Assembly: GCA_051651625.1 (NCBI GenBank)
Contig: JBOFSQ010000035.1
Coordinates: 40,813-104,812 of the forward strand
Length of the DNA stretch: 64,000 nt
Reading direction: 5' to 3'
Source of the DNA: JBOFSQ01 sp051651625
GTDB lineage: Bacteria > Planctomycetota > Planctomycetia > Pirellulales > Thermoguttaceae
The notes below the pieces were generated by a model. It saw only the letters and a list, made by a program, of their open reading frames with translations, made no database searches and was not told the DNA's origin. Both the position numbers and the translations under genes were made by a program. Shown here one piece after another: positions 39,864 through 48,715 of this stretch (the stretch's first letter is position 1; each line of letters begins with the position of its first letter).

Positions 39864-41233
39864 ATGAAAACGACGGCAACAAAATCTCGAACCCCACTTG
39901 GAGTGTTCATGCGATTAATCGCGATTTCGGCAGTGCTTTTTGGTCGTGCCGCTTTCGCAAACGACGAAGCGATAACCAACTGTTACGAACAACTCAAACC
40001 GGGAGCGACATTCACTGCCACATGGTCGAATAACCAAGAGTCTGGAACGCTCGGTTTCGTCGTGGACAGCGTGGATCAAGAGACCGACACTATCAAGGGA
40101 AAATTGTATGAACCACTTGCGCCACGCAAAACTCGTCCCTTTGTCGGCATGATCAAAATCGCAGACACAGGAGTCGTACTTACGCTGCAACTCGATGCGG
40201 AAGGTGGGCTGATCGAAAAACGCTGCACTACACCAACCTCCACTCGCTTTCTTCGGAAAGGGTATGGTTACGCCATAGCATTGAAACTCGAAGACGGGAA
40301 CTGGGTCTCTGCGTCGAACGACACGCTCGAATTTCGTTCTCGCGGTGTCGGAAACTATGCGCAACGGCTTGAAGCCTATAATGCCAAGCGCAAAGAGCTG
40401 GATGAAAAATTCTCCTTGCTGTCAAACCGAAGACCGTCTATTCAGGAACTTGGACGACTAAAGATGGTAGAACGGGGAACATTTCCTTGCAATTTGGTAA
40501 TGATCCGGCGATTGAAGATGAATATCATCTTGTCGGTAAACTTTTCGACATGGAGGAACCACACAAATCCAAACCGTTCACCGGTTCCGTCGCTCTTGGC
40601 GAGGACAGCCGTTGGCACTTCACGCTCAATGCACTGCAATCTGGAGTTGCTAAACAATTGCAGCGTACACAATCGCAAACATTCTTTCTGCGTGATAATT
40701 GCGACTACACGATGTCGTTTGTCGTTAGCGACGATGGTATTGAAGGTCTGACAGATGATGATATGAAATTGGACCTCAAGCTGATCCCTCCGAAGGTCTT
40801 CAAGGAAAAGATCGATGCGATTCGTAAAAAGGACGAAGCACGCCGTGCAGAAATCATTGATGCCGTGAAGCCGGGAACCGAATACCGCGTCGTTTGGACG
40901 GCTAGAGATGACGGAACAACGGGCGAGATGGGACTTGTGTTCACATCTCTTTCCGACGAAGGATACGCCATCACTGGGGCATTGTTTGAACTATCAGACC
41001 CCAAGCAGCGGAAATCCTTTACCGGACAACTTCACCTTGGCCCCGATGCACCAAACGCTATCATTTTTACGTCCGTCAGTAACGAAGGACCTCGTTCCGA
41101 TCTCTGCAAGACGGCGACAGCTCACCGATTTTTGAAATATAACGACGGTGGTATTAATTGCGAGATTTCTCTGACACCGAGCGGCTTGGAAGGCGGAACA
41201 CGGTACTCCCACTTTAAGCTGACCAAGAAGTAA
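39864..41233 (+). pseudogene. Secreted three-repeat protein interrupted by a -1 frameshift
   Basis: Frame 1 starts MKTTATKSRTPLG with a signal peptide (residues about 12-32) and covers repeat 1 (LKPGATFTATWSNNQESGTLGFVV...TIKGKLYEP...RPFVGMI). Repeats 2 and 3 continue in another frame: AVKPKTVYSGTWTTKDGRTGN, then AVKPGTEYRVVWTARDDGTTGEMG, each with GxLFx and FTGxV/L blocks. The frames join exactly if one A is added to the run of five A at 40405-40409 (DEK then ILLAVKP). So one base is missing from an A6 tract. A sequencing indel, a phase-variable tract or true decay are all possible. I do not recognise the family. Confidence 0.8.
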
Positions 41234-41249
41234 AGCCGTTTTCGTAATC

Positions 41250-41375
41250 GTAAGCGTTCACGGGTTTTGCGTTTACTCGCAGTTCTTTTTTTCGCACGAA
41301 GGCGCAAATAGCACAAAGGACACGAAGAGGATTGAAGTTGAAAATATCCTTTGTGCATCTCTGTGTGAGACTCCG
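41250..41375. repeat. Intergenic repeat of the CACGAAG / CTTTGTG type
   Basis: A TAAGCGTTCACGG motif (41251-41263) is followed by an imperfect inverted repeat whose left side is GTTCTTTTTTTCGCACGAAG and whose right side is CCTTTGTGCATCTCTGTGTG. A related arrangement lies at 57270-57428. Confidence 0.6.
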
Positions 41376-41482
41376 CAAAAATCCGTGAAATGTCGCCAAA
41401 AAACGTTACCGCACCTGCGGGAATATATGTTTTCTGCTGTGTTACTTTGTCAAATTTAAGGTTTAGAAAGAAAGGTTTTGTC

Positions 41483-42418
41483 GTGAAAAAGATTGTATTT
41501 TCGGTGTTGTGTTGTCTGTTGACTTGCTACCTTCTGTCGTTCACTGTCTTGGCTGACGAAGGCGAAACAGGTGTTGATGTCGCCGCTACTTCTGCTTCGC
41601 AGACCAGCATTGCGGAGGAAGGACAAGTCGATCATGGGGGTGGGGGGAACGGTCTGCCTATTATACTCCTTATTCTCTCCTATGTGACGACTATAGGCAT
41701 CGCTTTTCTCATTGAGAACGTATTTGAAAAACCGATTGATGCCATTTCAGTTGGCAGTGGAAATGAAGAGGATAACCGTTTGGTGGCAGACAAACTTGAA
41801 TCTTTTCAGCAAATCTGGTCACAAGTTATCAGTAACGAAGATTACACAAAGGTCGGTGATAAACAGATTGCGGAATCGCGTCAACTTCTCAAAGAAATTG
41901 CGGCACTTTCTCCAAGCAACCCTGATGACGTTAACAGATTTAATGCCTTCGCCGAGGGATTCAACGGGCTAACACGGAGGGCGTTTTCCGGTTGGTCAAC
42001 CTTGCTCGTTGTATGTCTTGTCACTGCAGGCATCTTCATCACAATAGGCTTTTGGGCCTGTGAACATTATGCCCAGGTCGTGGGTATTGGAATAGTGTTT
42101 CTTCTGCCACCAATTGCCTATTGGCGTGTCACCCGATCTCCCATTTACCACCTCGCCAAGAACAAAGGGCAGTTAAGGAGGGGGCTTAGTGCCATGGCCA
42201 CGGCTGCTATGGCGTCTACCATAGGACAGATTGGCGAATTCACCACTACGGAGTACCGCAATGCCAATACCAATGAGTTGGTCAGAAAAGAATCTGAATG
42301 GACGGGTATCGGTCCATTGGTGATGATCATTATGTTTGTTGTTTTTGCCTTTGCCATAATGCCATGCTTGGTGCTCATCAACTTTGTTCGCAACTATGTG
42401 ATTCGCTGGTACACATAA
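41483..42418 (+). CDS. Membrane protein of unknown function
   Basis: A 311-residue protein from GTG 41483 (AAGAAAGG upstream; the longer ORF start at 41390 lies in repeat DNA). Signal peptide (residues about 1-25, ending VLADEG), then a helix (LPIILLILSYVTTIGIAFLIENVF), a charged soluble segment (about 80-160), two further helices (STLLVVCLVTAGIFITIGFWA, VVGIGIVFLLPPIAYWRV) and a C-terminal helix (LVMIIMFVVFAFAIMPCLVLINFV). I recognise no family. It sits between two secreted proteins of the same cluster. Confidence 0.75.
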   Translation: MKKIVFSVLCCLLTCYLLSFTVLADEGETGVDVAATSASQTSIAEEGQVDHGGGGNGLPIILLILSYVTTIGIAFLIENVFEKPIDAISVGSGNEEDNRLVADKLESFQQIWSQVISNEDYTKVGDKQIAESRQLLKEIAALSPSNPDDVNRFNAFAEGFNGLTRRAFSGWSTLLVVCLVTAGIFITIGFWACEHYAQVVGIGIVFLLPPIAYWRVTRSPIYHLAKNKGQLRRGLSAMATAAMASTIGQIGEFTTTEYRNANTNELVRKESEWTGIGPLVMIIMFVVFAFAIMPCLVLINFVRNYVIRWYT

Positions 42419-42423
42419 ACACC

Positions 42424-42494
42424 GGACTGCCCCCTAAAAAACGTCGAGCGGCACAGTGCCGCTTGGCACCACATCTAGACCAAGGAGTAAAAAC
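42424..42494 (+). promoter_or_regulatory. Hairpin leader, copy 2
   Basis: Contains CCCCCTAAAAAACGTCGAGC, the hairpin AGCGGCACAGTGCCGCT (perfect 7-bp arms), CTAGACC and AAGGAGTAAAAACATG. It aligns along its length with the leader before 39864, with compensating-looking changes in the stem (GGCAtagTGTC against GGCAcagTGCC). Confidence 0.6.
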
Positions 42495-43232
42495 ATGAAA
42501 ACAACATTGATTAACTTTACCGCATTGATCGCCTGCGTTTTCGCCGTCCTGCCGGGCTGCGAACAACCTGACGCAATGAGACCGGACGGTCAACACGCAA
42601 CCCCGACGACAAATAGTGCTGTCACAAATCCAGTTACAATGGAACCAGAAGTTCAACAGACAACTCCAGTAACCAATAGTGCTGTCGCAACTCCTGAAAT
42701 CTCTGCAAATGGCATTTCTCCAGCAATACTGAAGGTTATGAAAGATGCCACGGAAGAACTGGCGACCGTCAACAAAGCGTCGCAAATTAACCTTATGCCC
42801 GGAAGCGGAGGCGAAGGATCATTTAAGGCGATGCAAGATGCAAATCAGAAACTTGCTGACGTGTTGATCGACAAACTGAACGCAATCAAATTGGACGGTT
42901 GTCCTGCCGACTTCAAGGATGCTTTTGAAGCTGTCAGCAAACCGTTTATTGAAAGGCAGAAATTGATTCCGGAAAGTTTTAGCTACAGTAATATCATGAA
43001 ACCTACTGCGGAATCAGATACGCGTCGCAGTTCGATAGGCAAACTTTACGACCAAATAACCATCGCAAAGATGCAGCTCAGGTCTGTTTGCATAAAATAC
43101 GGTTTTGACGCTCAACTAGGTGATCTCAATGACGGTGTCAGCCTACAAGAACATGGCAAACGGGTCGAAGAAGCACTCCGCAAACTCGGACGCCCCGACT
43201 TCGACACTTGGATTCCAAAAGAAGATGAATGA
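42495..43232 (+). CDS. Lipoprotein of unknown function
   Basis: A 245-residue protein from ATG 42495. A signal with lipobox (VFAVLPGC) gives lipidation at Cys22. The mature N-terminus has an imperfect tandem repeat (QHATPTTNSAVTNP / QQTTPVTNSAVATP). The rest is helical and charged (MKDATEELATVNKASQ, FKAMQDANQKLADVLIDKLNAIKLDGCPADFKDAFEAVSKPF). No known family is evident. It shares its leader with the secreted three-repeat gene at 39864. Confidence 0.75.
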   Translation: MKTTLINFTALIACVFAVLPGCEQPDAMRPDGQHATPTTNSAVTNPVTMEPEVQQTTPVTNSAVATPEISANGISPAILKVMKDATEELATVNKASQINLMPGSGGEGSFKAMQDANQKLADVLIDKLNAIKLDGCPADFKDAFEAVSKPFIERQKLIPESFSYSNIMKPTAESDTRRSSIGKLYDQITIAKMQLRSVCIKYGFDAQLGDLNDGVSLQEHGKRVEEALRKLGRPDFDTWIPKEDE

Positions 43233-43302
43233 CTCAAACCGCAAAACGTGTCCGCAATTTTTAGGTTGTGGATAGATGCTTTTTCAACAAGGAGAATAGA
43301 TT

Positions 43303-45021
43303 ATGAAAGTCACCGATTGCTCGACGGAAAACACGCAAACCCGAATCACCATAAAATCACAACGAGGCATTCTATTTGAGTGCCTTTTGGTACTCGCCAT
43401 TTTGGGCGGGTTGTGGGGAATGTCGCCGTGTGTATCAGCGCAAGAAAACAAGGCGGGTGAACGCAAGGTGTTAACCATCAATGGTGTAGAATACCCCTTC
43501 CGTTGGTGTCCAGCGGGGGCGTTTGTCATGGGAAGTCCCGAAAGCGAGGGGGGATTTGCTGGCGAAACAGAACGCCCGCAACACAACGTCACACTTACAA
43601 GAGGATTTTGGATGCTTGAGACGGAGGTGACACAGGAGATGTGGGAAAGCATGATGGAGTATAATCCGAGCGAGTACGAAGGAAAGAGACTTCCGGTGGA
43701 GCGTGTGCATTGGTATGACTGTCAAGGTTTTATCCAAAAGCTAAACAAACTAGTGGTCACCTCCCAAGGAATGAGTTTTAAGTTTGCTTTACCAACGGAA
43801 GCGCAGTGGGAATATGCGTGCAGAGCAGGGACGACAGGGGCTTTCGGTGGTACAGGCAACCATGCTGAAATGTGTTACACCGTAGAGCCATTCGTAGGGG
43901 AACGTGGGCAACAGGAAGTGGGTAAAATGAAGCCGAATGCTTGGGGACTATACGACATGCACGGCAACGTGAACGAGTGGTGTCAAGATTTGTATGACGA
44001 CTACAAAAGTGGCAACGTTACCGATCCCGTTGTATTATTATCAGCGGGATCATATCGCGTATATCGTGGCGGTGATTGGCGTCGCCGCGAAAACAACGCG
44101 TTTTTTTGCCGGTCTGCGTATCGGGGTAGGTGTGAATCGGATGTCGCTCATAATGACCAAATAGGATTCCGTATCGTTGGCGAAGCGGAAACGGAGGAAG
44201 CAGCCAACGAATGCAAAGCCAAAGCAGAACGAGTTGCAAGAGAACGGATCAGCCGTGAAGCATTGTTACAAGCAGGTGAGCGCAAGGCGTTGACCATCAA
44301 TGGCGTAGAATACGCTTTACGCTGGTGTCCGCCGGGGGCATTTATGATGGGATGCCCCAAAGATGAGCAAGCTCGTTATGCTGGACTTGACGAGCCGCAA
44401 CACCACGTCACACTGACGAAAGGATTTTGGATGCTTGAGACGGAGGTGACGCAGGAGATGTGGGAGAGCGCGATGGATAGAAATTATAGTGAACCCAAAG
44501 GAAAGAGGCTTCCAGTGAATGGGGTGGGATGGTACAGTTGCCAAGATTTCCTCCAAAAGCTGAACCAAGTAACGGTTCCATTCCAAGGGATGAAGTTTGC
44601 TTTACCAACAGAGGCGCAGTGGGAATATGCTTGCAGGGCGGGAACGACTGGGGCTTATGGGGGCTCCGGTAATCTTGACGAGATGGGTTGGTACCGTGAG
44701 CGTGATGATTCGAAATCAACGATCAATGAAGTGGGCAAAAAGAAACCGAATGCTTGGGGACTATACGACATGCACGGCAACATGGACGAGTGGTGCCAAG
44801 ATCGGGAAGGCGATTATCAGAGTAACAACGTTATCGACCCTGTTGGACCAGGCGAAGGACTACACGAACGCGAAAACAACGCCTCCGGTCGTGTATTGCG
44901 TGGGGGCAACTGTTACTACAATGCACAGCAATGCGAGTCTACATATCGGGTCTACGGTTCTCCTGGGAGCCTGATCGGTGGTGGTGTGCATGGGTTCCGC
45001 ATAGCACTAGTGAGTGAATAG
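43303..45021 (+). CDS. Secreted protein with two tandem FGE-sulfatase-like domains
   Basis: A 572-residue protein. An N-terminal signal or membrane segment (residues about 25-45) precedes two homologous domains (about 52-295 and 325-572). Each starts GERKxLTINGVEYxxRWCPxGAFxMG and contains GFWMLETEVTQEMWES, FALPTEAQWEYACRAGTTGA and GLYDMHGNxxEWCQD, the hallmarks of the formylglycine-generating-enzyme superfamily. The cysteine pair needed by true FGE is not obviously preserved, so a binding role is more likely. No sulfatase gene is nearby. The domain duplication is recent enough to be visible in the DNA. Confidence 0.85.
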   Translation: MKVTDCSTENTQTRITIKSQRGILFECLLVLAILGGLWGMSPCVSAQENKAGERKVLTINGVEYPFRWCPAGAFVMGSPESEGGFAGETERPQHNVTLTRGFWMLETEVTQEMWESMMEYNPSEYEGKRLPVERVHWYDCQGFIQKLNKLVVTSQGMSFKFALPTEAQWEYACRAGTTGAFGGTGNHAEMCYTVEPFVGERGQQEVGKMKPNAWGLYDMHGNVNEWCQDLYDDYKSGNVTDPVVLLSAGSYRVYRGGDWRRRENNAFFCRSAYRGRCESDVAHNDQIGFRIVGEAETEEAANECKAKAERVARERISREALLQAGERKALTINGVEYALRWCPPGAFMMGCPKDEQARYAGLDEPQHHVTLTKGFWMLETEVTQEMWESAMDRNYSEPKGKRLPVNGVGWYSCQDFLQKLNQVTVPFQGMKFALPTEAQWEYACRAGTTGAYGGSGNLDEMGWYRERDDSKSTINEVGKKKPNAWGLYDMHGNMDEWCQDREGDYQSNNVIDPVGPGEGLHERENNASGRVLRGGNCYYNAQQCESTYRVYGSPGSLIGGGVHGFRIALVSE

Positions 45022-45402
45022 GCGTAGCGGGGTATGCGGTTAGCTCCTCTTGTTTATTTGCCTTGTATTCTGGTGTGTTACTTTGACCTGCCATACGGGC
45101 AAAGATGACATCACCGCCCCCGTCGCAATCAATGACACGAATGTTCACGCTATCGCGTCTGCTCGGCGCGTGCAATCTAGATTCCCGCCGAGTACGCGGG
45201 AATGACGGACTCTGCGCCGAATGGCGATTCTCACTCGCTTACGCTTCGCGTTCGCCCCATCGGAGCAAATATGGAAACGACACTGCGCATCGTTTTCGCT
45301 GTCGCATCTGCTTAATCCGCTTGCTTTAGATTCTCGCCGAGTATGCGGGAATGGTGAGACAGCGGCGGCCAATATCTCTTTCGCGCCGGATGATGGCTGC
45401 GG
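45022..45402. repeat. Convergent intergenic region with repeat fragments
   Basis: 380 bp between convergent genes. It holds two REP-like palindromes (45178-45208 and a decayed one at 45330-45357), a half PAL70 (45229-45250) and fragments of unknown origin. No gene is supported. Confidence 0.65.
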
Positions 45403-46572
45403 TCACAACTTCTTGAGATAGTCGCCGCACTCTTTGTACAGTTTTTTCCAGTCGCTTCCGAAGCACGCCTCGAACAGTTCGAGGCGTTTGGATGGCGAAT
45501 CGGTTGCCATATCTTCGATGGTGAGTGATTGGATGCTCTGCATATACTTCGCCAGTTCTTTCGGACGTTTTCGGATGAGGTAGTATGTGAGTCCCCACGC
45601 CATCGCGTATGAATCGGACGCAGTGTTAGCTTCGCGGAGAGGCGAGTCGCTCATGATGATCTCTTCAAGCGGGCGACTCGGCTGTTTGGCGAGGTATTCG
45701 TGGAGAATACGAAGACGGTGATCGTTGGGAATTAGCGTGATATTCCAGCCGTTTTTTGCGTCGCGGCTAGGGACTTCGTGTGAGAGCGAAAGTCCTTCAC
45801 AAAACCACAACGGACACGGCGAAAAACGAACAAAAAGGCCACGATTGTACGCAACTTGATGAACCGCCTCGTGGACAATGCTACCAATGTTGAAACCCGC
45901 TTCAGGCCTGTCAAGCAGTCGTGCGATTTCGGCTTTGGTTGCGCGGCTTGTGTCGCCGCTGCGTTCTGATTCGATTCCGCTGATGTCGTACAATATGATA
46001 CGGTTGCTCATAATGCTGTAGTAGGCCGCCATGTGATTCACCGTGTCTTCAGGGATGCCATCGTATCGCGTTGCGTATTTTTTGAACTGGTCGTTGTTCG
46101 CCAGTACGATTGCAACCAAAGGAAACCGTGGCTCCGTGAGCGTGAGGCCTTTCTTCTTCCAGAAGTCGGTGAATGATACGTTGAGTTTGTTCACCAGTTG
46201 TGCGCACCACTCGGCGTATGCGAGCGACGTGTTGTAGACGATGAGATACTGTCCGTCTGCGAGTACGTTGAACCCTTGCGACGCCGGAAACTCTTCGCCC
46301 AAAGCCGCCTTCATATCAGCGAACGTTAGCGGAGTAAACGCATCGTCGTTGCCACTGCGCTGGAGAATCGAATCGGTCTTGATTTTGTGGTACTGACCGT
46401 CGTTTCCGAGAAATAGAAATGCGTCGCGGAATCGAACACTGACCTGACCGGTCGTACCGACGACACGCGGTGGCGTTGTGTTGGTGCGAAAAGAGATCGT
46501 CTCAACGGCGTCGAGCGATGCCGTTGTCAGCACGCTCAAAAACGCCGTTACCCAAACCAACTGTGATTGCAT
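45403..46572 (-). CDS. DUF1570-family exported metallopeptidase-like protein
   Basis: A 389-residue protein with a signal peptide (residues about 1-21). The motif HEAVH at residues 234-238 and a downstream glutamate in PLWFCEG (Glu259) match the zinc-binding pattern of gluzincin peptidases, as found in the planctomycete DUF1570 family. It is probably a zinc peptidase at the cell surface; no substrate is known. It is encoded 13 bp after the gene at 46586 on the same strand, so the two may be co-transcribed. Confidence 0.8.
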   Translation of the reverse strand: MQSQLVWVTAFLSVLTTASLDAVETISFRTNTTPPRVVGTTGQVSVRFRDAFLFLGNDGQYHKIKTDSILQRSGNDDAFTPLTFADMKAALGEEFPASQGFNVLADGQYLIVYNTSLAYAEWCAQLVNKLNVSFTDFWKKKGLTLTEPRFPLVAIVLANNDQFKKYATRYDGIPEDTVNHMAAYYSIMSNRIILYDISGIESERSGDTSRATKAEIARLLDRPEAGFNIGSIVHEAVHQVAYNRGLFVRFSPCPLWFCEGLSLSHEVPSRDAKNGWNITLIPNDHRLRILHEYLAKQPSRPLEEIIMSDSPLREANTASDSYAMAWGLTYYLIRKRPKELAKYMQSIQSLTIEDMATDSPSKRLELFEACFGSDWKKLYKECGDYLKKL

Positions 46573-46585
46573 AAGAGTTGCGAGT

Positions 46586-47317
46586 TCAGTAACCGATACT
46601 CGACGGGTTGTCGTTGAGCAAGAAGTCGCGCGGACCGCGTGTGGTGTAGGTCGGCAGCGGCATCACGGGTTCCAGTGGCTTCGGCGAACCAAGCAACTTC
46701 TGTACAACCGGATGACGCGGTTCGCAAGGTTCGTGATCAACCAGTGGACGCAGGCCGAAATACGGAAGCCCAGCAGGGGCGTCGGCGGGCTGGTGTTGTC
46801 CGAGACCATCGAACCACGACAGCATCCCGCCCGGCCCCATAGAAGGCGTATACCCCGGCATTGGAGCTAAATCGTCGCCCCAAACTTGCTGCATGTATTG
46901 GTACTCACCCGGCGAGAAGACACCTTCGTTCCCCCACTGCTGTATCAGATAACGCCGCTGCGCAGGTGACAAATTGACCAAGGCTCGCTCACGGTCCCAC
47001 ATAAGGGCAATCCGCTGACGTTCCACCGGCGATAGTGCATACAACGCCTGCTCACGCCGCTGATGAAACTGTCGCACACGATCCATTTCAGTTGAAGAGT
47101 ATGGTGCCAAGATACCGCCAGCACCACTCATGTGTGCTGGTTTACCAGCGTTCGGAGCACCGGTATTTGGAGCTCCCATACTTGGCATACAGATGCGCGG
47201 GAGACGAAAGTAACCTTGCGAACTGTTGCAATTCTGCGCCAACAGCGATGACGCCGTTGCACTCGCACACACAGTTAGCAAAACAAGACGCCCAGCCCAC
47301 TTCAAAGTTGATGACAT
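46586..47317 (-). CDS. Secreted hypothetical protein
   Basis: A 243-residue protein with a signal peptide (residues about 1-28, SSLLAQN) and a short repeat (GAPNTGAPNAGKP). A segment with two alike halves (LSPVERQRIALMWDRERALVNLSPAQRRYLIQQWGNEGVFSPGEYQYMQQVWGD) suggests helical repeats each beginning L/F-S-P. The C-terminus is Pro-rich. I recognise no family. It is upstream of, and probably in an operon with, the DUF1570 gene. Confidence 0.7.
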   Translation of the reverse strand: MSSTLKWAGRLVLLTVCASATASSLLAQNCNSSQGYFRLPRICMPSMGAPNTGAPNAGKPAHMSGAGGILAPYSSTEMDRVRQFHQRREQALYALSPVERQRIALMWDRERALVNLSPAQRRYLIQQWGNEGVFSPGEYQYMQQVWGDDLAPMPGYTPSMGPGGMLSWFDGLGQHQPADAPAGLPYFGLRPLVDHEPCEPRHPVVQKLLGSPKPLEPVMPLPTYTTRGPRDFLLNDNPSSIGY

Positions 47318-47500
47318 CGCTATTAACCCTTCTTCGGTGACTCAAGTTCGGGACACGAGACCCGCTCTTTCGCTATCGGCGGGCACAGAAGGACGCCCAC
47401 ATTCATTGTCCGAAAAATTCAGTCGCGCGAAGCGATCAGAGACCACAAGTGAGGGTTGCGTGAATAGGCGAGCCTACGCAAATTAGTGAGATTTGGCTGG

Positions 47501-48520
47501 TCAGGTAGCTTCACCGATGACGTGATACTGGTCTGCGAGCGTTGATCCTGTAACGACATCGCACGTTTCGCGGTCGCCAAAAATTGTACGCACAACGAGC
47601 GGTGAGACGGCACGCTTTTCCGGCGGCGTGAAACGTAGAATGAGAGAGCCACCAAGCGCGATCATATTTGCAACATCACGCGACGCAATGCCTGAACCAG
47701 TCAGCACCGCCGAAGGCCCAAAGAAATTTTCGGGCGTGAGCAAAATTGCTGGCTGTCGGTCGTCGCGTTTGAACAACGCTTCTTGCTGTTTGCAGTGTGC
47801 CTCGTTGCGGGCGACGGTAACTTTGAGAGTTTCGTCGATGCGAATGTGCCGACCACTGTTGAGAAGGTCGATGTCCCAAACTGTCGGCTGTTTGTTGTAC
47901 CGAAACAGGTCACGGAGTTTTGGTGCGTACGATTTTTCGCAGAGCAAACAGCCGACGGACGGTTGCGGCGTCACGCGAATTCCGAGTTCGTGCGCAAGGC
48001 GTATGAGCGGACGACGCGCACGCCCCGTGAACGCAAGGAGACGATTTCTGTCGATGATCCCTTCTTCTTCTGGTCGCGTTATCGGAAGCGTCTTCGCCGA
48101 TAGCGGACGAACGAGTCGTCCATCGAGTCCTGATTCGCGTGTGATCAAGTCTAGCTGATGATGCTTTTGGCTGTTGGGCCGCTGACCGTTCACTTCGCCC
48201 GTTGCAACGAAGTCGGCGTTGCGTTCGATCATTAATTCTTTTGCAACGCGGCACATCTCGACGCGGCAATCTATGCACGGATTGATCGCCTTTCCGTAAC
48301 CCCACTGCGGATTTTGTATGAGCGTGAGGTAGTCGTCACCAAGCGTTGCGACGACCATCTCGATCCCGACCAACTTCGCGTATTCACTAGCAACATCGGC
48401 GACGTTGTGAAACGGCGTTACAATATGCAGACCAGTCACCGCGACACCTTGCTCTTGCAAGAGACGTACCGTGATGAGGCTGTCCATCCCACCTGAAAAG
48501 AGAACGATTGCTGATGCCAT
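47501..48520 (-). CDS. PP-loop tRNA thiolase-like protein (COG0482-related)
   Basis: A 339-residue protein with the ATP-pyrophosphatase loop LFSGGMDSLIT (residues 7-17), the cysteine motif NPCIDCRVEMC, and a second cysteine pair in VGCLLCEKSYAPKLRDLF. This is the pattern of MnmA/ThiI-related enzymes that adenylate tRNA uridine before sulfur insertion. It is not a standard MnmA (no full C-terminal barrel). The exact modified base is not predictable. The 180 bp downstream (47318-47500) shows no gene. Confidence 0.83.
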   Translation of the reverse strand: MASAIVLFSGGMDSLITVRLLQEQGVAVTGLHIVTPFHNVADVASEYAKLVGIEMVVATLGDDYLTLIQNPQWGYGKAINPCIDCRVEMCRVAKELMIERNADFVATGEVNGQRPNSQKHHQLDLITRESGLDGRLVRPLSAKTLPITRPEEEGIIDRNRLLAFTGRARRPLIRLAHELGIRVTPQPSVGCLLCEKSYAPKLRDLFRYNKQPTVWDIDLLNSGRHIRIDETLKVTVARNEAHCKQQEALFKRDDRQPAILLTPENFFGPSAVLTGSGIASRDVANMIALGGSLILRFTPPEKRAVSPLVVRTIFGDRETCDVVTGSTLADQYHVIGEAT

Positions 48521-48533
48521 TGTTGGGTGTTAC

Positions 48534-48646
48534 ACTCAAGACGGTTTGAATTTCGCGTACCAAAACGGTAGCGGTCCATCGAGGCGTCATTGCCGCGAGC
48601 CGCAGCGCGACGGAGGGCGAAGCCGACAAATTGACCCGTAACGGGT
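48534..48646 (+). repeat. Intergenic repeat R110, copy 3
   Basis: A nearly consensus copy: ACTCAAGACGGTTTGAATTT, then GTACCAAAACGGTAGCGGTC, GAGGCGTCATTGCCGC, GGAGGGCGAAGCC and a final ACCCGTAACGGGT palindrome. It lies downstream of the minus-strand Gfo/Idh gene and upstream of the thiolase-like gene. Confidence 0.85.
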
Positions 48647-48649
48647 CCT

Positions 48650-48688
48650 CACAAAAAGAAACGCCCAGCGACGCTACGTCGCTGGGCG
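48650..48688 (-). terminator. Rho-independent terminator
   Basis: On the minus strand the 12-bp stem CGCCCAGCGACG / CGTCGCTGGGCG with a three-base loop is followed by TTTCTTTTT. It sits 28 bp after the stop of the Gfo/Idh gene at 48716. Confidence 0.9.
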
Positions 48689-48715
48689 CGCAAAACGGGT
48701 CAACAGTTAACGCCA

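Noticed and set aside
48314..48496. Short plus-strand ORF (60 codons) opposite the thiolase-like gene
   Set aside because: It lies within the coding sequence of the minus-strand PP-loop gene and has no features of its own.
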